The notes under the pieces: generated by a model
Told to the model about the DNA's origin: nothing
The model's input: only the letters and a program-made list of their open reading frames with translations
Databases searched by the model: none
Source: Verrucomicrobiota bacterium
GTDB taxonomy: Bacteria; Verrucomicrobiota; Verrucomicrobiia; Limisphaerales; PALSA-1396
Assembly: GCA_016200005.1 (NCBI GenBank)
Contig: JACQFP010000038.1
Location: forward strand, 1 to 64,000
Length of the DNA stretch: 64,000 nt
Reading direction: 5' to 3'
Program-made: the position numbers and the translations under genes
Part shown: in pieces, positions 1 to 8,391 of the stretch
Layout: every line of letters starts with the position of its first letter
Position numbering within the stretch: the first letter of the stretch is position 1

Positions 1-2
1 AA

Positions 3-422
3 TCCCAAGCGCAGAAACGTGGCGGCAACGCTGCGTTCATTTCCATCGACGAAGCTCTAGCCGAGGAACGTTACCGTCTGTTACCGGCCACAGTCGCAGA
101 CCCAGCCCAACTCCTCGACCACGTGTGGGCCAACACCGTAATTGATCGAGTCCTGCAACAATTGAAAGCGCATTGCGCCGCCGCTGGCATCGCCACTTTG
201 TTCGAGGTCTTGCACAACTACATCACAGGCGATGCCGTCCGTGGCGATTATGCAGCGGCCGCGACGCGGCTGCAAATGACCGAAGCCGCCGCTCGCAAGG
301 CCACGCACGATTTGCGCGCTGAATTCCGGCGGTTGCTCTTTCGGGAAATCGGCCGCACCGTGGGCAGTCCGGCCGGAATCGAAGACGAAATCCGTCAGTT
401 GTTTGCGCTCTTTGCCAGATAA
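3..422 (+). CDS. ECF-like RNA polymerase sigma factor, C-terminal part (runs off the left edge)
   Basis: The reading frame is open from the left edge and ends at TAA 420-422, leaving about 139 residues. It shows the linker seen in Planctomycete/Verrucomicrobia ECF-like sigma factors (KRGGN, ISIDEALAEERY), then a region-4-type helix-turn-helix (YAAAATRLQMTEAAARKATH, followed by LRAEFRRLL) and an acidic tail with IEDEIRQLFALF. Region 2 lies outside the window. In these phyla such sigma factors often sit beside a zinc-ribbon Ser/Thr kinase, and the first residues of one follow at 671. It probably directed a small regulon, but the partner kinase is now broken by an insertion sequence, so the pathway may be dead. 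Confidence 0.75.
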   Translation, partial: SQAQKRGGNAAFISIDEALAEERYRLLPATVADPAQLLDHVWANTVIDRVLQQLKAHCAAAGIATLFEVLHNYITGDAVRGDYAAAATRLQMTEAAARKATHDLRAEFRRLLFREIGRTVGSPAGIEDEIRQLFALFAR

Positions 423-429
423 CGCGCCG

Positions 430-612
430 CGTAGCCGCCGACGTGAGGAGGCGGACTCGTCTCGCAACTGGCGTGTCCGCGGGGCGCGGAATTCATTCCG
501 CTTCACGGTCCGCAGTGCGCCAGAATGCGGAATAAATTCCGCGCTCCGAATCTTGGCAAAAGGAATGGCGCAGAAGTAAAGTCACATCCGCCTCGTCACC
601 TCGGCGGCTACG
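430..612. repeat. Palindromic MITE-like element, family 1 (copy 1)
   Basis: Terminal inverted repeats of 26 bp match at 24 positions: left 430-455 (CGTAGCCGCCGACGTGAGGA...) and right 587-612. A second inverted repeat is nested inside (GCGCGGAATTCATTCCGC near 487 against GCGGAATAAATTCCGCGC near 526). There is no coding potential. A shorter relative lies at 26275-26351. The size and structure suggest a non-autonomous element moved in trans. Confidence 0.75.
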
Positions 613-670
613 GTTGAGAATATTCGTCATACTTCGGCACATTTGCTTTTAATTCAGTGATGAGAACCGC

Positions 671-871
671 ATGACCATGACCGCACGTCGCCTATGCCCT
701 TCCTGTGGCGCGGAACTGCCCGCCGACGCCCCAACCGACGTGTGCGTTCCCTGCCTGCTGCGTCTCGGCCTGCCCGACCAACCGTCGCTTCCGAGCACCG
801 AACCTAACCCGACTTGGCGGATTCGACCATGGGCTGAACTTTTTTTGCAGCGGAAGTGTTTGATTTTGTGA
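671..871 (+). pseudogene. Ser/Thr protein kinase, N-terminal zinc-ribbon remnant cut by an insertion sequence
   Basis: The 66-residue frame starts with a zinc ribbon (CPSCGAELPADAP, then CVPCLLRLGL) of the kind found at the start of Verrucomicrobia and Planctomycete Ser/Thr kinases encoded beside ECF-like sigma factors. Host sequence ends near 803, where the left inverted repeat of the insertion sequence begins. The last 20 or so residues (from NPTWRIRP) are read from the element. No kinase domain follows the element at 2816, so the rest of the gene was lost, not just separated. Identification as a kinase rests on the ribbon and the neighbouring sigma factor only. Confidence 0.6.
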
Positions 872-902
872 GGTAGTATCTGGCGTCGGGGGTAAAAGCG
901 GC

Positions 903-930
903 TGTAGTGAAGACCTACCCTATTCCCACG
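903..930 (+). repeat. 28-bp imperfect direct repeat, left copy (partner 2733-2760)
   Basis: TGTAGTGAAGACCTA followed by CCctATtCcCACG recurs in the same orientation at 2733-2760, matching 24 of 28 bases. The pair brackets the transposase gene inside the 23-bp inverted repeats. It could be an internal regulatory duplication or the scar of an earlier rearrangement. Confidence 0.7.
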
Positions 931-961
931 GGCTTGCCGATGTGCATAATCAACAGTCGTT

Positions 962-2737
962 ATGTTTTTGCGCTACACCTCGCGAAAGAAAAACGGCAAG
1001 GAGCATCGTTACTACAGTCTGGTGGAAAATCGCCGCGTTGCCGGCGGCCGGGTCGTGCAACGCCACGCGCTTTATCTGGGCGAGATCAACGACAGTCAGC
1101 AGGAGGCCTGGCGCAAGACGATCGAGATTTTCGAGGAGGGCCAGGCGCGCCCGCGCACGGTGGCGTTGTTTCCGGAGGATCGCTGCGGCCAGGTCGCCGA
1201 TCCGGACATCGTGCGGATTCGTTTGAGCCAGCTTTCGCTGCATCGGCCCCGGCAGTGGGGCGCCTGCTGGCTGGCGGCTCAACTTTGGGAACAAGTGGGG
1301 CTGGATCGGTTTTGGGCCGCGCATCTGCCGCCCAGCCGCAAGGGCACGCGCTGGGATTACGTGCTGCAGATTCTGGTGAGCTATCGGCTGCTGGATCTGG
1401 GCAGCGAATGGCGCTTGTATCGGCATTGGTTTGAGCACAGCGCCCTGGCCGATCTGCTGGGAGCGGATCTGACGGTGGCGGACATTCACAAGCTCTACGA
1501 GTGTCACGAGCGCCTGCTGGATCACAAAAAGGAGTTGTTCACGCATCTCACGGTGCAATGGAAGGATTTGTTCAACGCGAAATTCGAGGTGCTGCTCTAT
1601 GATTTGACCTCGACCTATTTTGAAAGTGATCCGCCCTTTCCCGCAGGCGACAAGCGTCGCCACGGCTACAGCCGGGACCAGCGCTCCGATTGCGTGCAGG
1701 TGGTCCTCGCGCTGATCGTCACGCCCGAAGGGTTTCCGCTGGCTTACGAAGTGTTGGCCAGCCACACCAGCGACAAAACCACGCTGGCCGATTTCCTGAA
1801 AAAGATTGAGGCGCAATACGGCCAAGCCGAGCGCCTCCGGGTGATGGACCGGGGCCTTCCGACCGAGGACACTTTGAAAGCAATGCGCGCGGCCCAACCG
1901 CCGGTGCAATATCTGGTGGGCACGCCCCGCGGCCGCCTCACGCAATATGAAAAACGCCTGACCGAAATTCCCTGGCAAGTGGCGCGCGCAGGCGTGTCGG
2001 TCAAGCTCTTGGCCGAGGGAGAGGAACTCTACGTGCTGGCCGAGAGCCAGGACCGGGTCAACAAAGAACGGGCCATGCGCCGCCGCCAGCTCAAAGGATT
2101 ATGGAAGCGGCTCCAGCAACTGCAAAAGATGGAACTCCAGCGCGATGCGTTGCTCAAGAAACTGGGGGCCGCGTTGCACGAATATCCGGCCGGCGCGCGG
2201 CGGGTCCAAACCACCGTGGCGGCCGAGACGGCCGCACTTTCCTTCACACTGAACAAAGACAAACTGCGTCAGACACGCCAACGAGAAGGCCGCTATTTGT
2301 TGCGCAGCAATATCACCCGCGGTCGCTGCGCCGAAGCACTCTGGCAATTTTACAGTCAACTCACCGAAGTGGAGGCGGCCTTCAAAAATCTCAAGGGCGA
2401 CCTGGCCTTGCGTCCGATTTACCATCCACTGGCGCACCGGATCGAAGCGCACATTTTCATTTCCTTCCTGGCTTACTGCCTGCACGTGACCTTGCGCCGC
2501 CGCTTGCGCGATCTGGCCCCCGGCCTGACGCCACGCGCGGTGCTGGAAAAATTTGCCGCGCTGCAAATGTTGGACGTGCATCTGCCGACGACCGATGAGC
2601 GCACGGTAATCCTGAGCCGATACACGCAACCAGAGAAGGACGTGCAACTGCTCCTGCAACGGTTGAAACTGGAGTTGCCGGCGCAACCCCCGCCCAAAAT
2701 CACGAGCCCAAAACTTCCGGCCCCAGCGGCGTTGTAG
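962..2737 (+). CDS. IS1634-family transposase (DDE type)
   Basis: 591 residues, full length. The N-terminus (MFLRYTSRKKNGKEHRYYSL) and the following VENRRV...VVQRHALYLGEIN block are typical of IS1634-like transposases. The DDE residues are visible: D in LYDLTSTYFE near residue 214, D in RVMDRGLP near 295, and E in QLTEVEAAFKNLKGDL near 470. It catalyses cut-and-paste movement of the surrounding element. No frameshift or stop is seen, so it may still be active. The long frame at 950-1978 on the other strand is a shadow of this gene. Confidence 0.92.
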   Translation: MFLRYTSRKKNGKEHRYYSLVENRRVAGGRVVQRHALYLGEINDSQQEAWRKTIEIFEEGQARPRTVALFPEDRCGQVADPDIVRIRLSQLSLHRPRQWGACWLAAQLWEQVGLDRFWAAHLPPSRKGTRWDYVLQILVSYRLLDLGSEWRLYRHWFEHSALADLLGADLTVADIHKLYECHERLLDHKKELFTHLTVQWKDLFNAKFEVLLYDLTSTYFESDPPFPAGDKRRHGYSRDQRSDCVQVVLALIVTPEGFPLAYEVLASHTSDKTTLADFLKKIEAQYGQAERLRVMDRGLPTEDTLKAMRAAQPPVQYLVGTPRGRLTQYEKRLTEIPWQVARAGVSVKLLAEGEELYVLAESQDRVNKERAMRRRQLKGLWKRLQQLQKMELQRDALLKKLGAALHEYPAGARRVQTTVAAETAALSFTLNKDKLRQTRQREGRYLLRSNITRGRCAEALWQFYSQLTEVEAAFKNLKGDLALRPIYHPLAHRIEAHIFISFLAYCLHVTLRRRLRDLAPGLTPRAVLEKFAALQMLDVHLPTTDERTVILSRYTQPEKDVQLLLQRLKLELPAQPPPKITSPKLPAPAAL

Positions 2738-2760
2738 TGAAGACCTAGCCAATGCGCACG
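2733..2760 (+). repeat. 28-bp imperfect direct repeat, right copy (partner 903-930)
   Basis: The repeat overlaps the transposase stop codon and continues a few bases beyond it. It matches 903-930 at 24 of 28 positions and lies inside the right inverted repeat of the element. Confidence 0.7.
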
Positions 2761-2824
2761 TTGATTTTCAAGACCTTGCGCATTCTACTTCCTCGAATCC
2801 GCCAAGTCGGGTTAGAGTTCCTTC

Positions 2825-3568
2825 ATGCGGCCCGGATTTCGTTTGATGCGTTTGTTCTCTTATCTTCTGGTTTTCGTGCTTGGTGCGCTTAGCAGCCCAG
2901 CGGAAGAAAAGACGAACAAGCCCGCGCCGCCGTACGAAACCCGCTCGGCCCACGACCCCAACGGCATCGGCAAGTTTTACCTCGGGCGCGAAATCGCCCA
3001 CGTCATGGGGCATCAAGCCGCGGATTGGTTGGAACGCCCGGAGCGCGAAGAGGAAGAGAAACCCAGCATCATGTTGGAGTCTTTGAAACTAAAACCTGGC
3101 GAGGCCGTGGCCGACATCGGCGCCGGCACGGGCTATCTCAGTTGGCGTCTCGCGCAGAAGGTCGGCGAGAAGGGCGTTGTTTACGCGGTCGAGATTCAAC
3201 AGGAAATGCTCGACCTGCTGGGCAGGAAAATGGCCGAACGCAAAATCACCAACGTAAGACCAGTGCTCGGCACCATCACCGACCCCAAACTTCCCGAGCG
3301 CGCTGTTGATCTCGTCATCATGGTCGATGTTTATCACGAATTCGATCACCCTTACGAAATGATGCAGGCCATGTGTCGCTCCCTGAAACCGGGCGGGCGG
3401 GTCGTCTTTGTCGAGTATCGCGCCGAAGATCCAACCGTTCCCATCAAGCGCGTCCACAAGATGTCCGAGGCACAAGTGCGCAAGGAGGCAGCCGTGCATG
3501 CGCTGGAGTGGGTGGAAACCATCGAGACCCTGCCGCGCCAGCACATCATTATATTCAGAAAAAAGTAG
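2825..3568 (+). CDS. Secreted class I SAM-dependent methyltransferase
   Basis: 247 residues. A signal peptide (MRLFSYLLVFVLGALSSPA, beginning at an in-frame ATG at 2846) is followed by a Rossmann methyltransferase core. SAM motif I is VADIGAGTGYLSWRLAQKVG, with an acidic residue after strand 2 (YAVEIQQEM), then DLVIMVDVYHEF and LKPGGRVVFVEY. Export of a SAM enzyme is odd but recurs in this phylum. The substrate is unknown. It starts only 9 bp after the insertion sequence, so its original promoter may be gone. The start could be 2825 or 2846. Confidence 0.8.
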   Translation: MRPGFRLMRLFSYLLVFVLGALSSPAEEKTNKPAPPYETRSAHDPNGIGKFYLGREIAHVMGHQAADWLERPEREEEEKPSIMLESLKLKPGEAVADIGAGTGYLSWRLAQKVGEKGVVYAVEIQQEMLDLLGRKMAERKITNVRPVLGTITDPKLPERAVDLVIMVDVYHEFDHPYEMMQAMCRSLKPGGRVVFVEYRAEDPTVPIKRVHKMSEAQVRKEAAVHALEWVETIETLPRQHIIIFRKK

Positions 3569-3693
3569 AAGCGAAATTTGTCCAGGCCACTTCACACGGG
3601 GCTGCATCGGAACGATTCATGGCATTCTCCGGTGTTCCCTTCAACTTGGCCTAACCTGAAACCAAACCGGCGTCCTGACTTGAAGGCATTGCT

Positions 3694-5187
<1,494 letters not shown>

Positions 5188-5262
5188 GTTAGTGTTCGAG
5201 CAACTGGCATTCTCCTCACTTGCGATTTCTCTCCTATTAAACCCGAACTTCTAAATAGAAAA

Positions 5263-5410
5263 GGGAGCGCGCCCGCCTCGGGCGCTGTTTTTCGCGCCCT
5301 CGCGGAAAACATCTGGCGCACGGAATTTTCCAACCCCTCGATAAGCGATCACGTACCGGATGCCGGACGCGAGGGCGCGTCCAGCGACGCCCGGGGCGGG
5401 CGTGATCCCC
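5263..5410. repeat. Palindromic MITE-like element, family 2 (copy A)
   Basis: A 148-bp stretch in the 321-bp gap between the LMF gene and the hydrolase. The ends are inverted repeats: GGGAGCGCGCCCGCC at 5263 and, read backwards, GGGATCACGCCCGCC at 5395-5409. The interior has smaller inverted repeats around CGCGCCCTCGCG and CGCGAGGGCGCG. Relatives lie at 15115-15261 (same length) and 48370-48470. The rest of the gap shows nothing recognisable. Confidence 0.7.
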
Positions 5411-5508
5411 CAACTGCGGAGTTCTATTTAAGAATGCGGCCTGAGCGAGGGCAAAATTCCTTTTCTCCCGTTGACATGGCTGACGGGAAATGACAACAAA
5501 CTCGCGAC

Positions 5509-7137
5509 ATGAAATGCCGAAGCCTCCGTCTGCTGCTTCTTGCCGCCATCCTTGCCTTCCAAGCCCCTCGCGCATCCGCCTCACTGGAAACCATCAAGCT
5601 GCCGATGAAGGACGGCGTGAAACTCGCCACCGACGTTCATCTTCCAACCGGGGACGGACCTTTTCCGGTGATCTTTCTACGCACGACTTACAACCGGACC
5701 ATGGGAGCGATGCTCGCACCGGACGCATTAAAACGGGGATTCGCCTTGGTGGTGCAGGACACGCGCGGGCGATTCGCATCCGAAGGAGAGAACCTGGCTT
5801 TTGATGCGGATGCCTGGGGCGAGCACCAGGATGGTCTGGACACCATCAACTGGATTATCAAACAACCCTGGTGCAACGGCAAGATCGGCACCTTTGGCGG
5901 ATCGGCGCTCAGCATCACCACTTTGCTTCTGGCGGGAACTGGAACACCTCATCTTACCTGCCAGCATTTCACCGTTGGTGCGCCCAATCTCTACAGTGTC
6001 GTCTATACCGGCGGCGTTTTTCGCAAGGCGCTCGCCGAAGACTGGCTCAAGCAAAGCAAGTTCAGTGAGGACGCCTTGAAACTCTGGACCCGCCATCCGC
6101 TTTACGACGATTATTGGAAACATCGCGACCTCACCCGGCGCTATTCCAAAATCAATGCCCCGGCGGTTCATATCGGAGGCTGGTACGATATTTTTTCGCA
6201 AGGCACCATCGACGCTTTCATGGGTTATCAATATCGAGGCGGATCGGGAGCGCGCGGCAAACAGAAACTGGTCATGGGTCCGTGGACGCATGGCGTGATG
6301 CAGGAAAAGGCCGGCGAACTGAAATTCCCCAAAGGCAACAAACCTCCCACCAAAGTCACCGACTCATGGGCTTGGTTTGAATATTGGCTCAAAGGAAAAA
6401 CCAATGGCATCACGGACGGACCGGCGGTGACGTATTACGTGATGGGAGATATTTCGGATCCGCAGGCACCCGGAAACGTCTGGCGAACCGCAGGCGAATG
6501 GCCGCCGCCGAAGGCGAATGAAGTCCCATATTATTTCCAGGACGGTCGCGGCCTTTCAAAAACCAAACCCAAGTCAGCCGCGCCGATCACCTACAGCTAT
6601 GATCCGAAGAATCCCGTCCCCACATTGGGCGGTCCCCAGTTGACGATTCCCGCCGGGCCGATGGACCAACGGAGCATCGAAGCGCGCCCGGACCTCATTG
6701 TCTTCACTTCCGAAACCTTGGCCGAACCGCTGGAAGTCACCGGCAAAGTGCGGGTCAAGCTCTGGGCCTCCAGCGACGCCCGCGATACGGATTTTTTTGC
6801 CAAGCTCTGCGATGTCTATCCGGATGGCCGCTCGTACAACATCTGCGAAGGCGTGATCCGGGCGCGCTTGCGCGAAGGACCGACGAAGGAAAAACTCTTG
6901 AAACCGGGCGCCATTTACCCGTTTGAGATCGATCTCTGGTCCACCAGCATCATCTTCAACCAGGGGCACAAGCTCCGGCTGCACATCACCTCCAGCAGCG
7001 ACCGCGGTTACGATCCGAATCCGAACACCGGCGAACCCTTCCGTTCCAGCGACAAAACGGTGGTGGCGAATAACACGATCTATCTCGATGCGAAACATCC
7101 TTCGCACCTTCTGCTGCCCGTCATGCCGGAGCAGTAA
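5509..7137 (+). CDS. CocE/NonD-family hydrolase (X-Pro dipeptidyl-peptidase-like)
   Basis: 542 residues, secreted: signal peptide LLLLAAILAFQAPRASA. The N-terminal alpha/beta-hydrolase domain has the family opening LPMKDGVKLATDVHLP, the oxyanion-side FLRTTYNR, the VQDTRGRFASEGE block, and the nucleophile elbow GTFGGSALS (Ser near residue 132). A later HIGGWYDIF and MGPWTHG are conserved in CocE enzymes. The C-terminal third is the jelly-roll domain (PLEVTGKVRVKLWASSDARD, then HKLRLHITSSSDRG). It probably cleaves esters or N-terminal peptides in the periplasm; the substrate cannot be read from the sequence. Confidence 0.9.
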   Translation: MKCRSLRLLLLAAILAFQAPRASASLETIKLPMKDGVKLATDVHLPTGDGPFPVIFLRTTYNRTMGAMLAPDALKRGFALVVQDTRGRFASEGENLAFDADAWGEHQDGLDTINWIIKQPWCNGKIGTFGGSALSITTLLLAGTGTPHLTCQHFTVGAPNLYSVVYTGGVFRKALAEDWLKQSKFSEDALKLWTRHPLYDDYWKHRDLTRRYSKINAPAVHIGGWYDIFSQGTIDAFMGYQYRGGSGARGKQKLVMGPWTHGVMQEKAGELKFPKGNKPPTKVTDSWAWFEYWLKGKTNGITDGPAVTYYVMGDISDPQAPGNVWRTAGEWPPPKANEVPYYFQDGRGLSKTKPKSAAPITYSYDPKNPVPTLGGPQLTIPAGPMDQRSIEARPDLIVFTSETLAEPLEVTGKVRVKLWASSDARDTDFFAKLCDVYPDGRSYNICEGVIRARLREGPTKEKLLKPGAIYPFEIDLWSTSIIFNQGHKLRLHITSSSDRGYDPNPNTGEPFRSSDKTVVANNTIYLDAKHPSHLLLPVMPEQ

Positions 7138-7148
7138 GTAGCGCCGTT

Positions 7149-7240
7149 TTCTTAATCTTAATCTTTCTCTTTCTCTTAATTATTCACTCCTATTGGGACG
7201 GACAGCCGGGAGATTAAGATTAAGACGAAGATTAAGAACG
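7149..7240. repeat. Inverted pair of heptad arrays (TTAATCT type)
   Basis: The left arm, 7149-7182, is TTCTTAA, TCTTAAT, CTTTCTC and so on. The right arm, 7211-7240, is AGATTAA, GATTAAG, ACGAAGA, TTAAGAA. The arms are rough reverse complements separated by about 28 bp and could form a hairpin just before the GTG start at 7245. Confidence 0.75.
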
Positions 7241-7244
7241 ACCT

Positions 7245-7466
7245 GTGGACCTCTTTGACACAAACTTTCTGTTCGCCTCCTTGTTTTGGGGATCGGTCGG
7301 CATCGGCTACTGGGTTTACGGCAAGAAACAGCGGGAGATAATGCCCATGAACGGCGGCGTGGCAATGATTGCGGCGTCCTACTTGGTCGGCAGTTGGCTG
7401 TTGATGTCACTCATCTGCATCGAGGTGACGGTCGCGGTCTATCTGCTGATGAAACGAGGTTATTGA
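7245..7466 (+). CDS. Small two-helix membrane protein, unknown function
   Basis: 73 residues from a GTG start. There are two hydrophobic helices (FLFASLFWGSVGIGYWVYG and VAMIAASYLVGSWLLMSLIC), a KKQR stretch between them, and a third hydrophobic run near the C-terminus (EVTVAVYLLM). Small proteins of this shape are common and usually unassigned. No function is proposed. The 3' end overlaps the convergent vsr gene by a few bases. The upstream hairpin of heptad repeats may affect its expression. Confidence 0.6.
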   Translation: MDLFDTNFLFASLFWGSVGIGYWVYGKKQREIMPMNGGVAMIAASYLVGSWLLMSLICIEVTVAVYLLMKRGY

Positions 7467-7990
7467 ACGCAGCGCAACGCCTGTTGAATCCGCCCCACAA
7501 CAAATGATGTTCCGCGTTCCGGACTCCGCACTCCGCGTTTCTGCAATTCATGCTCCCAAATCCGAACTACGCGCCAACCTGCCTTGCGCAAGGTGCGATT
7601 CACGATCTGGTCGCGCTGTTTGTTTGCCGAAAGCTTGCGCCGCCAGAACGCACGGTTGTTTTTTGGTTTCGTTGCGTGCTTGGGACAGCCGTGCCAGAAG
7701 CAGCCGTCCACGAAGATCGCCGTGCGCGCTTTGCGAAAGACGAAGTCAGGACGCACTGCGAGTTGAGAGTTGAATGTTGATTGTTGAGAGTTCCATCTCC
7801 GCGCTTTCCGTCTCTCAACCCTCAACCAACGACTCTCAACCGTTGCACGCACCAAGGTATGTCGCCGCCAGCCGGAAATTCCATTCGCGCGCAACACCCG
7901 CGCCAACGCCAGCTCGGTGTCCTTGTTTCCTCGACCGCGAATCCGCGACATCACTTCTGACCGCTTCTGCTTTGTGAAGACGTCGGGCAT
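7460..7990 (-). CDS. vsr: Vsr-type very-short-patch-repair endonuclease with an internal repeat insertion
   Basis: 176 residues; the family is usually about 135-150. The N-terminus (MPDVFTKQKRSEVMSRIRGR) with E26 in NKDTELALARVL, the catalytic strand RPDFVF (D82), the GCFWHGCP block (H100) and the GWRVVRIWEHEL end are all present. Residues 51-77 have no counterpart in the family and are encoded by an inverted pair of heptad arrays (7760-7840). The C-terminal tail crosses another array (7509-7543). Vsr nicks T:G mismatches made by cytosine methylation and is often linked to a C5 methylase, as here. In GHKL/methylase islands a Vsr-like protein may instead be the restriction nuclease. It is the last gene of the minus-strand island. 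Confidence 0.88.
   Translation of the reverse strand: MPDVFTKQKRSEVMSRIRGRGNKDTELALARVLRANGISGWRRHTLVRATVESRWLRVERRKARRWNSQQSTFNSQLAVRPDFVFRKARTAIFVDGCFWHGCPKHATKPKNNRAFWRRKLSANKQRDQIVNRTLRKAGWRVVRIWEHELQKRGVRSPERGTSFVVGRIQQALRCVQ
7509..7543. repeat. Heptad repeat array (ACTCCGC type) in the vsr C-terminus
   Basis: GTTCCGC, GTTCCGG, ACTCCGC, ACTCCGC, GTTTCTG in tandem. It is read on the minus strand as the SPERGTS part of the Vsr tail. The same unit type recurs at 57855-57882. Confidence 0.8.
7760..7840. repeat. Inverted pair of heptad arrays inside vsr
   Basis: The left arm 7760-7794 is GAGTTGA, GAGTTGA, ATGTTGA, TTGTTGA, GAGTTCC. The right arm 7812-7839 is CTCTCAA, CCCTCAA, CCAACGA, CTCTCAA. 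The arms are reverse complements of one another, 17 bp apart, and stay in frame within vsr. Confidence 0.85.
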
Positions 7991-7996
7991 GTTTAT

Positions 7997-8347
7997 TCAG
8001 ACCGCGAAATGATCGCTCAAAAGCCAAGGTGTGCTCCGTTGCACCTCCTCACGCTCCAAGCTGATTCGGGCCTTGCAAGCCTGATAACAGTAAAGCTCGT
8101 TATCCGTGAGTTCGCCGGATTCAAAGCGCCGCCACGCCTCTGCCGCGAATGGTTTGGAGTGTTTTGGCCAGCCACTCCCGCGCGATGCGAAGCCATCGGG
8201 ATGAAGTCCCGGATAGAGGAAGGAAAGAGAACACCAGCCGCGAACAAATTCTTTCTTGGTCAATGCGTGAAGTCCCTTTTTGAAAGCTAAGCCCAAATGC
8301 TTTTCTGCTTCCCGGCAGGACGGCGGAATGTAGATGAAATTTTTCAT
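7997..8347 (-). CDS. Unknown 116-residue protein of the defence island
   Basis: I do not recognise this protein. It has aromatic and basic stretches (KNFIYIPPSCREAEKHLGLA, KKEFVRGWCSLSFLYPGLHP) and ends with TPWLLSDHFAV; no signal peptide or membrane segment is seen. It lies 44 bp after the methylase gene and 6 bp before vsr on the same strand, so it is almost certainly cotranscribed and part of the same system. A role as a nuclease partner or specificity factor is possible but unsupported. Confidence 0.6.
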   Translation of the reverse strand: MKNFIYIPPSCREAEKHLGLAFKKGLHALTKKEFVRGWCSLSFLYPGLHPDGFASRGSGWPKHSKPFAAEAWRRFESGELTDNELYCYQACKARISLEREEVQRSTPWLLSDHFAV

Positions 8348-8391
8348 GGAATCCAGGCTACCCCCAAAGTCCGGGTTTGCCAGGAAAAAAA

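Larger units (their letters stand above)
804..2815 (+). mobile_element. Insertion sequence, IS1634-like (IS4 superfamily)
   Basis: Perfect 23-bp inverted repeats enclose an intact transposase: 804-826 (CTAACCCGACTTGGCGGATT...) and 2793-2815. The length, about 2.0 kb, fits the IS1634 group. No direct target duplication is visible just outside the repeats, so the ends may have been rearranged. The insertion cut the zinc-ribbon kinase gene. Confidence 0.75.

Noticed and set aside
950-1978. 342-residue minus-strand frame inside the transposase
   Set aside because: It is a shadow of the IS1634 transposase in high-GC DNA; it has no family pattern.
7760-7840. CRISPR-like repeat
   Set aside because: Units are 7 bp with no spacers; no cas genes are present anywhere in the window.
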